64,000 nt of DNA, from contig CALFLM010000016.1 of the NCBI GenBank assembly GCA_937880075.1, forward strand, positions 11,331 to 75,330, given 5' to 3'. A program made the position numbers and the translations under genes. Shown one piece after another: positions 1 through 8,200 of this stretch. Source of the stretch: an uncultured Romboutsia sp. (GTDB lineage Bacteria > Bacillota > Clostridia > Peptostreptococcales > Peptostreptococcaceae). Below the pieces are notes generated by a model. That model was not told where the DNA came from. It worked only from the letters and a program-made list of their open reading frames with translations, and did not search any database. Every line of letters starts with the position of its first letter. Positions within the stretch are counted from its first letter, which is position 1.

Positions 1-2197
1 CAACTTTACGAGATTCCATTTCATCTAAGACCTTTGAAGTTAAAGTTACTGTAGGATTAGCTTTACTTACATTAACTTTAACATTACTCTTTGTAGATTT
101 AATCATTTCATAATTTTTCAATGTGTGAGAATTTGGTTTAAATGTTACACTATAAGTATTACTATCTACAGTAGGAACAATATTCTCATTATCCCACTCG
201 AAACTTCCATATTGTGTACTACCTCCAGTTAAAGCACTATCTGATAACTTTTGTCCATAGATCAGATTGCTTGCAGTAGGATAAATAATCGATGGAGCTG
301 GTGCTTTTGCAATTTTAATCTCATATGTTGCAGTTGCATTATTGTAGTTTTCATCACCTAATTTTGTTGCCGTAATAGTTGCTGTACCTGCTCCTACAAT
401 AGTTGCTATATTTCCATTTATAGAAATTACGTTATTTGTGTCACACGAATATATAACTTTACCATTTCCACTACCACCAGTTGTTTCAAGTTCAAAACTT
501 CCATCACCAAATTTTTTATCAGTAACTGGTTTAATATAAAGTTTGCTCTGCTCGGCCTTAGAAATATTTACACTTAATGCATCACTTATAGAACTCTCAT
601 AATTTTTACCTATACCATCAGTTGATGGAGAAAACTCAGCTACGATATTATGATCCCCTTCAATAGGATTTGTCCACGAGTAACTTGCCTCACCATCTGA
701 TACATTAATATTACTTGCAATTACCGTATCTCCAGCCTTAAATGTAATTTTTCCATCTGGCTTTTCACCATTTACACCTGAAACATTAGCTGTAAGTGTT
801 ACAGCATTTCTATTTTTACTATGTTGAGGATTAGCACTAAACTTAATTTTTGCTTGTGCTTTATTAATAGTAAATGTTTTTGTATGCTCATTTGGTAATT
901 TATATTTACTAGCTGATTGTCCACTTAAAACTGCTGTTGCAGTGTAAGTACCTGCATTTATCTGCTCACCTTTTACAGAAACTATAACATCATCACCATT
1001 TTCTATGTTTGTTGCAGTAACTGTTGGTTTTTGTTCTTTCCCATTATAGGTAAAATCTGTATTTCCCCACGAAAGGTCAAGGGTCTTTTTAGAGCTTTCT
1101 GGATTTAACTTCTCTTCCCATATTTCTTTACCTGATGATAATATTTGCAAGTACTCTATATCATTTCCTTTGCCATCAAGCCTTGTAGAAATTACTGGCC
1201 TTCCGTTTAAATTTTTCACCATATATCTCATCATTCCTTGACTTTTATCATCATCTGAATCAGATAAATATACAGCACTTATATTTCCATTAAGATCAAA
1301 TTCTGCTCCCCAAAGAGTTACAACATGTTTTAGATTTCCTGTATAATAGTCCATAAGAACCATATTTCCTTTAAGAAAATTTTCCTTTACATCTCTACTG
1401 AACGCTTCATAATTAAATTGATAATTACGTCTATCAGTCAACAAAGTCGGTCCAAATACATCATAGAAGAATCCTCCTCTAGGGTCTGGTCCATTTTCTA
1501 AAAGATTTTCTTTAGCTAAATCCGAGCTATTTGTTCCCCCTCCTGGATTTGGAACATAACCATTTATAAATTGATCAGCCAATATATCTGACCAATATCC
1601 AGTCGGCCTATAAGCATATTGTCTAAGGAATAATTTATATATTTCACTATCATCCTGACCTTTAAACGAATCTCTAAGATTACTTAGTTCTTTAGCTTTA
1701 GGATAATCTGGATTTTTAGCTAAATATTGATCAATATACTTTGAATTTTGTTCAAGCCACCAATGAAGTACATTTGATGCTCCTGCTGCAAAACACAAAC
1801 TTTTATCTATTATTCTATCTTCAGTTTTATTGACATCGTACCATCCTTTACCTTTAATATATGGTGCTATATACTCAACGTATGCTAGCTGTCCACCCAT
1901 ATATGTTGGTATTCTACGAAATTCACTATCTGATCCCCCCATTTTCGGTGGATTTATACCTTTTGTCCAAACTATAGTCTTTAATTTTTTATCTTCTTCG
2001 TTTATATATTGAGTAACTTCATTTCCATTTTGTGAAAGTTCTTCTTTTATTTTATTTGAACTTTCATCATAAGATGTTGTTGTTTTTTGTACTTCTTTTG
2101 AATCTTTTATAGCATATATATTTAATGTATTCATTTGGAATATCATAGTAAATGCCATAAAAATAGAAATACCCTTATATGCCATTTTTTTGTTAAT
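1..2197 (-). CDS. IdeS/Mac-like (peptidase C66) secreted cysteine protease with Ig-like tail, 3' end cut by window
   Basis: About 732 residues are visible; the C-terminus lies beyond position 1. A signal peptide (NKKMAYKGISIFMAFTMIF) is followed at roughly residues 80-340 by a domain matching the streptococcal immunoglobulin-degrading family IdeS/Mac: VWTKGINPP, GWYDVNKT, LCFAAGASNVLHWW, DPRGGFFYDVF, HVVTLWGAEFD and YLSDSDDD. The likely catalytic set is Cys135, His291, Asp313 and Asp315 with oxyanion Lys124. The His-to-Asp spacing (22, then 2) equals that recalled for IdeS (His262, Asp284, Asp286). Residues ~355-732 are tandem MBG/Big-type beta domains (YNGKEQKPTVTA, GDGSFELETTGGSG). The start is taken as an ATT at 2197-2195: GGAGGA lies 7 nt upstream of it but 19 nt from the first in-frame ATG (2185). 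Immunoglobulin cleavage is inferred from the family; the substrate is unknown. Confidence 0.85.
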   Translation of the reverse strand, partial: MNKKMAYKGISIFMAFTMIFQMNTLNIYAIKDSKEVQKTTTSYDESSNKIKEELSQNGNEVTQYINEEDKKLKTIVWTKGINPPKMGGSDSEFRRIPTYMGGQLAYVEYIAPYIKGKGWYDVNKTEDRIIDKSLCFAAGASNVLHWWLEQNSKYIDQYLAKNPDYPKAKELSNLRDSFKGQDDSEIYKLFLRQYAYRPTGYWSDILADQFINGYVPNPGGGTNSSDLAKENLLENGPDPRGGFFYDVFGPTLLTDRRNYQFNYEAFSRDVKENFLKGNMVLMDYYTGNLKHVVTLWGAEFDLNGNISAVYLSDSDDDKSQGMMRYMVKNLNGRPVISTRLDGKGNDIEYLQILSSGKEIWEEKLNPESSKKTLDLSWGNTDFTYNGKEQKPTVTATNIENGDDVIVSVKGEQINAGTYTATAVLSGQSASKYKLPNEHTKTFTINKAQAKIKFSANPQHSKNRNAVTLTANVSGVNGEKPDGKITFKAGDTVIASNINVSDGEASYSWTNPIEGDHNIVAEFSPSTDGIGKNYESSISDALSVNISKAEQSKLYIKPVTDKKFGDGSFELETTGGSGNGKVIYSCDTNNVISINGNIATIVGAGTATITATKLGDENYNNATATYEIKIAKAPAPSIIYPTASNLIYGQKLSDSALTGGSTQYGSFEWDNENIVPTVDSNTYSVTFKPNSHTLKNYEMIKSTKSNVKVNVSKANPTVTLTSKVLDEMESRKV

Positions 2198-2565
2198 GTT
2201 ACTCTCCTCCTTGACGATATTATATATTAAGTTATATAAACATTACTCTTGTAATCAAATAAAATAAAAAAATATAGTTATATAATTTTAAAAAATTACA
2301 TAATCCTATAAAAAATCAAACTAATTTTCATATTATCTTAATATATTATTTATTATATCACAGGATAACATTGAAAGTAAATACTTTTAAAAGTTTTTCC
2401 ATTATATTCTACGATTTTTTCTTATTTCAATTATTTTTTCTTAACATACTTTATTTAATTCCATATTTTTTAGTGTTAGTCTATATATATTTAATTTATA
2501 ATTAAATCTTTGATTTCCATGTATAATTAAATTATTTTAATTTAATATTTTTTGCCTTACTTAAA

Positions 2566-2681
2566 TATATATGTTTTAATTAAAATATTTCATTAGGTAA
2601 AGTTATTATTTTGTATTGTTCAAAAATACAATAAACAATAAAATTATTTTATAATGTAGAATTATTATTAGAATATATATA
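2566..2681 (+). repeat. 116-bp MITE-like repeat, copy 1
   Basis: One of three near-identical 116-bp copies in the window (others 39125-39240 inverted and 41971-42086 direct). It begins TATATATGTTTTAAT and ends with the imperfect complement ATTAGAATATATATA. A central hairpin is formed by TTGTATT and AATACAA. There is no ORF inside, so if mobile it would need a transposase elsewhere. Confidence 0.75.
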
Positions 2682-2689
2682 AAAGAAAT

Positions 2690-2714
2690 AAGCAGATAGA
2701 TTTTCTATCTGCTT
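2690..2714 (-). terminator. Rho-independent terminator-like hairpin
   Basis: A perfect 11-bp stem (AAGCAGATAGA with TCTATCTGCTT) and a 3-nt loop, followed on the minus strand by a T-rich stretch. It lies 62 nt after the stop codon of the M26-N-like remnant and would end its transcript. Confidence 0.7.
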
Positions 2715-2775
2715 ACTCCCTGTTTTGTTACTATAAGTTATATTAGTAAAATATTTCTCATAATATAAATTATTT

Positions 2776-3918
2776 CTAATTCATTTCTTTTAGTGTAGGA
2801 TGTCCCTTCGAAACAACTGTTGATAAATCCCAAATTGATTCATCAAAACTAACTCTATTTCTATAGAAGTCTTCTGTTGATAAAGCTGATCTTTCAATTC
2901 CATGAGCTAAATCCTTATTTAGAGCTTTACCAGTTGCTTCTTTGCACTCAAAATTGTTTCTACCATGACTATTAGCAGTAAAGTATGAATAAGCTCCAAC
3001 AAATTTATATATTTCAGGATTACTTACATCACCTACACTTACAGAATTAGTTATTTTACTATATGCACCAACATCAGTATCTATATTTCCTATAAATCCT
3101 GCACTTCTTGCTCTAGATAGATTTACATAATAATTATCAAAATTACTATCAACATCTACAAAGACTTTATCAATTGTAGATTTCTTAACATTTCCAATAA
3201 ATCCACCACTTCTATCGTCTATTATAATAATTCTTCCATCTAGAATCAATATGTTTGAAATATTTGAATTAATGGCTTCACCAATAAATGTTCCACTATA
3301 CTGACCTACAGCAGCTACAGTTATGCCTTTAAGACTGATATTGTTAAATGTAGAACCAATATCTTTACCTGAAACTATAGCTGTATGATTAGTTCCGTTT
3401 ATATAAATTTTCTCAAAGTGAACATTACTTACTTTTGCATTATTGGTTTCCGTTGCTAATACATTTGAATATTTACCATCCCAAGTCTGAACATTGGCAT
3501 CTTTAATTTTAAGATTTTCAACAGTACCTTGTAAGTTTTCAAACAATGGAGAACTTAAACCTTCAATAGTAAAGCCATTTCCTAATAAAGTTCCTTTAAA
3601 GTTACCAGGAATTAATATTTCACCAATATAAGTTGTAATTTTAATATCCCTTGCTAATTCATATGTTCCTGATAGGTCATTTCTAATTCCTTTTAAATCT
3701 CTAACAGTTCTAATTTTATTAGCTACTGCTTGATTATATTTATTTAACCCACTAATTTCTGGATATTTTACTTGTGAAACTCTACTATAATCCCAGATAG
3801 CTTTATCAAATTCTGCTTTACCTATTAAGAATTCTTCTGTTCCTAAACTATCAAATGAAACTTGATTTAATACAGATCTAGTATTATCGGTAATATTACT
3901 TATACCGTTGCCAAAAAT
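2776..3918 (-). pseudogene. C-terminal remnant of an M26-N/GLUG-repeat surface protein
   Basis: An open frame of 381 codons with no plausible start. It begins directly after a stop at 3919-3921, inside sequence that looks like an IS605-type right end. The protein consists of short beta-rich units: YELARDIKITTYIGEI, FKGTLLGNGFTIEG, SGTFIGEAINSNISNI, SGGFIGNVKKSTIDKV, SAGFIGNID, ending FDESIWDLSTVVSKGHPTLK. Such GLUG-like units are typical of the non-catalytic region of M26 (IgA1-protease/Zmp-type) metallopeptidases and related adhesins. No zinc-binding motif remains. The 5' part appears to have been lost by IS insertion and deletion. A short product could start at TTG 3546, but no good ribosome-binding site supports it. 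Confidence 0.65.
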
Positions 3919-4072
3919 CTATAAATATATATAAATCTTGTTTAATTCCCTGCTCTACAAGTCCGATTTTGAAAACTATAAATAGCAATCTACTTTCGTT
4001 TGATATAACTCTCCGAGAGCTTAAATTCGGATACAACGCATCCTACATATCAGCATTATCTTGTTAGTGATA
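3919..4072 (-). mobile_element. Probable right end of an IS200/IS605-family element (TnpB-associated RNA region)
   Basis: About 150 bp lie between the stop codon of the TnpB fragment and the point where the disrupted M26-like frame opens. They contain short potential hairpins (CTCTC/GAGAG and CCGA/TCGG around 4008-4031). In IS605-family elements this 3' end encodes the guide (omega/reRNA) scaffold, ending at the element border. That is family knowledge; the exact border is not visible here. Confidence 0.45.
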
Positions 4073-4326
4073 TTATGCTAATTTATATCTTGAAAGATTA
4101 ATACTTGCATTTAAATCCCTATCCATAGTTAAACCACAACTACATTTATAAACTCTATCTTTAAGTTTTAAATCCTTCTTAATCTCTCCACATTGACTAC
4201 AAGTCTTTGATGATGGATAAAATCTATCTGCTACTACCAACTCAATACCTCTAAATTTACACTTGTACTCAAGTTGTCTTTTGAACTCATAGAAACCTTG
4301 TTTTCTTATAGCATCAGATAAAAGAG
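4073..4326 (-). pseudogene. tnpB: 3' fragment of IS605-family TnpB (OrfB)
   Basis: Only the last ~84 codons survive: LLSDAIRKQGFYEFKRQLEY, GIELVVADRFYPSSKTC, then the zinc ribbon CSQCGE plus YKCSCGLTMDRDLNASINL, ending SRYKLA. The CxxC...CxC ribbon and the DRDLNAS motif, whose Asp belongs to the RuvC site, identify TnpB. The 5' part is replaced at about 4322-4326 by an IS30 fragment on the opposite strand, so no functional nuclease is encoded. Confidence 0.9.
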
Positions 4327-4543
4327 ACTAAATATAGATGTTTATTTTGCAGATTCTTATGTTCCTTGGCAAAGGGTGACTTATGAGAATACTAATGGAT
4401 TATTAAGAGAGTTTTATCCTAAAAAGTTTGATTTTTCTACTATAACTCAAAATGAGCTTGATGTTGTAGTAAATATAATAAATAATAGACCTCGCAAGTG
4501 TCTAGGATATAAAACACCTACAGAGGTCTTCGCTAAAACATAA
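4322..4543 (+). pseudogene. 3' fragment of an IS30-family transposase
   Basis: The last ~73 codons of an IS30-type DDE transposase are open: LNIDVYFADSYVPWQRVTYE, NTNGLLREFYPKKFDFS, NNRPRKCLGYKTPTEVFAKT, stop at 4541-4543. The WQR..YENTNG block and NNRPRKCLGYKTP are IS30 hallmarks and contain the last catalytic Glu. The following 30 bp, starting aatgttgcacttatattgac, fit an IS30 terminal end. The 5' part is missing, with an abrupt junction to tnpB. Confidence 0.9.
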
Positions 4544-4597
4544 AATGTTGCACTTATATTGACAATCTATCGAATTTAAGTTATTAAAAGCTCTCTT

Positions 4598-4861
4598 TTA
4601 TAACTGTATTAGATATATAAATATTGCTGAAGTTCCTAATAAAATAGCTAAATCAATAAGAGCTAATTTATTCTCTTTCTTTATAATTGCTATTACCAAA
4701 GTAATAATACCTACTATAATATTAATACAAACTAAAATAGGATTAGTAAATAGTCCCTTAATAAATATGGATTCTAATAGATATAATCCTGTAATAATAA
4801 ATAGTATGCTGTGCATTATTTTAATCAGTTTACTTTTGTTCATAAAAATATTATTAAGCAT
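4598..4861 (-). CDS. Small integral membrane protein, unknown function
   Basis: An 87-residue protein with a basic N-terminus (MLNNIFMNKSKLIKIMHS) and three hydrophobic segments (ILFIITGLYLLESIF, ILVCINIIVGIITLVIAII, LALIDLAILLGTSAIFIYLI). The start at 4861 is set by AGGAGG at 4871-4876 with 9 nt spacing; an upstream in-frame ATG at 4882 overlaps that ribosome-binding site and is rejected. I recognise no family. A tiny ORF directly upstream ends within its ribosome-binding region, suggesting coupled translation. It lies just outside the IS debris. Confidence 0.6.
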   Translation of the reverse strand: MLNNIFMNKSKLIKIMHSILFIITGLYLLESIFIKGLFTNPILVCINIIVGIITLVIAIIKKENKLALIDLAILLGTSAIFIYLIQL

Positions 4862-4878
4862 AGTATTTTCCCTCCTAA

Positions 4879-4914
4879 TCATATGAAATATTCAAACCAG
4901 TTATTTTTTTTCAT
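4879..4914 (-). CDS. Tiny upstream ORF (11 residues) before the membrane-protein gene
   Basis: Reads MKKNNWFEYFI-stop. It has a strong ribosome-binding site (GGAGGAG, 6 nt from the ATG), itself formed by the last codons of the preceding ORF. It ends at the AGGAGG of the 87-residue membrane protein. This may be a leader peptide for coupled translation, a short functional peptide, or a truncated relic. Only the sequence layout supports it. Confidence 0.35.
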   Translation of the reverse strand: MKKNNWFEYFI

Positions 4915-4917
4915 TAT

Positions 4918-5103
4918 TTACTCCTCCATATACATCTCTCTAATATATATGCCTTCTATACTACATATATATTTTACAATGTCTATACTTCCATTAAATC
5001 CTAAATAAACATTACTATATAATCCATTAACATCTAATCCAATCTCTAAGTCTAACATATATATTGATAGATGACTTCTTTCTCTCAAAGCAGTTTTCAT
5101 CAA
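4918..5103 (-). CDS. Hypothetical 60-61 residue protein
   Basis: Open frame starting TTG (5103) or ATG (5100): MKTALRERSHLSIYMLDL ... SIEGIYIREMYMEE. No clear ribosome-binding site precedes it and I recognise no family. The mixed hydrophobic/charged pattern could be the C-terminal piece of a small globular protein. Its last codons supply the ribosome-binding site of the next tiny ORF. It may be a gene remnant. Confidence 0.3.
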   Translation of the reverse strand: MMKTALRERSHLSIYMLDLEIGLDVNGLYSNVYLGFNGSIDIVKYICSIEGIYIREMYMEE

Positions 5104-5186
5104 TAAATTTTAATTTTTTTATCAACAAGTAAATAATAATACTCAAAATTTCCCATGACTCTAATATATACTCTTCGCCTTCATAT

Positions 5187-5237
5187 AAAAATCCTATATA
5201 GATAGACTAGCTTTTACACTGGCCACTATATAGGATT
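5187..5237 (-). terminator. Terminator of the M60 protease gene
   Basis: A 12-bp perfect stem (AATCCTATATAG with CTATATAGGATT, arms 5190-5201 and 5226-5237), a 24-nt loop and a T-rich tail on the minus strand. It lies 22 nt beyond the stop codon of the M60 gene. Confidence 0.75.
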
Positions 5238-5258
5238 CATTTTAGTATATTTATAAAA

Positions 5259-8200
5259 CTATTTCTTTTTTATAGTTCTTAATAATAGGAATAAAAGCAC
5301 TAAGCCTACTCCAATATAAGGTATTATAAATTTATCTTCTATTTTTAAATTACCTTTTATAGGTTTATTGTTATCAAATTTTATACTATCATTATTGTCA
5401 CTATTAGAATTAATATTATCTTTTTTGACTGTATTATTATCTAAATCATTACTTATATTATCATCTATAGTATCATCATTGATATCTTTATCTACCTTAT
5501 TATTTGCACCATTAACTGTATTATTTTCTTTTCCATTATTTATAGTGCTATTTATATTTTCATCATTGGTATTATCATTATTGATGTTATTAGTATTTGT
5601 ATTATTGTTATTGATGTTATCAGTATTTGTATTATTGTTACTTGCATTATCGTTATTTATATTATTGTCTTTGTCATTGCTTATGTTATCATCTTCAACT
5701 ACATCATTAGTTTTCCCAGAGAATTCTTTAAGTTTATCAGCTATATTTCTATAATCATTTTTAACTTTTAAGATTATATTATTTTCTTCATTTCCTTCTG
5801 TTGATATTGCAAATTTTACAACTGTATATCCATATTTATCTTCTAGAGAATCTATTCTTATCTCAAGAGCTTTTAAATCTGATAATAGATTATCTACTTT
5901 ATCATCACTGATATTATTAATTTCTAATTCTAGTGGATCTTCTATTCTACCTGTCCCTGAAATAAATCTCACTAAATTATTATTTATTGCTTCTTTTATT
6001 ACAGGATGTATTGAAGAGTTTTCTTCTTCATCTGGAGGAATAACCTCATCAATCTTTTCAACAACAACTATTCTTGATGATTTTGTAATATTTTTATCAC
6101 TATCTTCTACTTTATATTCTAGGTTGTATGTTCCCTCTTTATTAGTATCTACAGTTCCTATTACTTCAATATTTTTTGTTATATCTCCATCTTCTTTATC
6201 TGTAGCTATTACTCCTTGTAATAAATCTATGGATTGACCTTTTTTTATAACTATATCCTCTAATTTACTTATTTGTGGTAATTGATTTGTTACTGTAACT
6301 ATTCTATCTACTGTAGTAGTGTTTGAGTCACTATCAGTTACACTGTATGTTAAGGTATATTTTTCATTTGTTCCTGGCTTTGGTTTACCTATATTTCCTG
6401 ATACATTTATTGTAAGTCCTGTTTTATCTATATCGTCTGTATAGCTTACTCCATACATTTTATCAAATGTATCAACTTGTCCTACTCCTATTTCTATATC
6501 ATCAGCACCTATTATAATTGGTGATTCGTTTGATAATATCTTTATAGTTCTAATAGATTCAGTAATATTTTTATCACTATCCTCTACTGAGTATTTTAAG
6601 TTATGAGTTCCAATATCTAAAGTACTTACATCAACTGATGGATATACTATTTTATTAGTTATATTTTTATCTTCATAATCAGTTGCTAATACTTTATTTT
6701 GTAGGTCAAATTTAGTACCTTTTTTTATAGTTACATCATCAAGTCCTAATATTTGTGGTAATTGATTTGTTACTGTAACTATTCTATCTACTGTAGTAGT
6801 ATTTGAGTCACTATCAGTTACACTGTATGTTAAAGTATATTTTTCATTTGTTCCTGGCTTTGGTTTACCTATATTTCCTGATACATTTATTGTAAGTCCT
6901 GTTTTATCTATATCGTCTGTATAGCTTACTCCATACATTTTATCAAATGTATCAACTTGTCCTACTCCTATTTCTATATCATCAGCACCTATTATAACTG
7001 GTGATTTTGATGTAGGAGCTTTGCCTTTATAGAAAGTTCCATCTGTTGATATCATATTAAGAGCAATCTCTTGACCGATGCCACGAACTTCAACTACATA
7101 CTTACCTTCTTTTCCCATATCTAATGTAATTGAAGGCTCTCTTAAAGAACCAATTAATTTAGCTTTTTTCCACTTACCACCATTTACTCTCATTTCTACT
7201 TCAACATCTTTAGTAGAATATATATTGCTTTCTTTTCCATCAAAACAATACATAAAGTAACCATCTGTTGTGTTATATGTTGCTCCATTTACAAAAGCCC
7301 CACTAGAGTCTTTTGTCCAGTTACCTCTATATTGAATAAAACTTGAATTTTGAGCAATTAAATTTTTTACATTAGTTTCAGTTGATAACTTCAACTCTGC
7401 AAGTATTGTTAAATTATATACATCGCTTCTATTATTCAAGGCTTTAATTTTTAGATAATTAGCCTTTGTTTGTGGTACTGATATTTTTAAATCCTTTGAT
7501 GCATTTAAATTATTGTTTCTTGTATGATCCTCAGCAATTTTCGTCCAGTTTGTATTACTTGTATCATATTTATCTGCTATATAAACTTCATAATCTCCAA
7601 TTACACCAGCTTCTTCTCCAGTTCTACGTGTATATACTTCTATATTATTGAACGATTTTTCTCCTCCTAGGTCAAATATATACTCATGAGGGAAAGGCGT
7701 CCTGTCAGAACTATACGAAGAATGGAAATAAGAATTTAAGTCTCCATCTACTATATTATTTGGATCACCTTCTTTAAGAGAGTTTGGATCACTATTTGGA
7801 GTAACTCCTTTAGGTGTACTTATAACCTTAATGTCATTTACTAAAATTTCATTTCCCCCTGCTAAAACTGGTGGTCTAACATATACAGGTTCTGGCATTA
7901 TAAAGTTTCTATCAGTATATTTACCTACATCATTTAAATTAGAATAAACTTGATTTATAGATTTCCAACTAGTATCTCCAGAAGTCTTTCTAATATTTAC
8001 ATCTGCCCATCCAATACCATCCTTATTATTTGCTACTAAAGTATATGAATATGCTTTATTAGCTTCTAAGTTTACTGTAAATTTAGTTGATGTAGGAAGA
8101 TTATATGCATCATTAACATTAGCTGAATAATCCTCCGTTAATGATTGTAGCGTCGTACCATCTTCTAGATGTAATCTAAAAGCAGTGTTATCATCACCAA

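Larger units (their letters stand above)
2198..2775. other. Intergenic stretch, mostly non-coding
   Basis: Very AT-rich DNA between the C66 protease gene and the M26-like remnant. It holds the protease ribosome-binding site (2205-2210), one copy of a 116-bp inverted-repeat element (2566-2681) and a terminator hairpin (2690-2714). I see no convincing ORF or RNA gene in 2220-2565. Confidence 0.6.

Noticed and set aside
1830..2012. 60-residue plus-strand ORF
   Set aside because: Antisense to the catalytic part of the C66 protease gene, without ribosome-binding site.
2566..2681. CRISPR repeat
   Set aside because: Three dispersed 116-bp copies tens of kilobases apart with terminal inverted repeats are not a spaced array; no CRISPR array was seen in the window.
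5368..5754. 128-residue plus-strand Leu/Ser-rich ORF
   Set aside because: Antisense of the Asn/Asp-rich stalk of the M60 gene; composition is explained by that low-complexity DNA.
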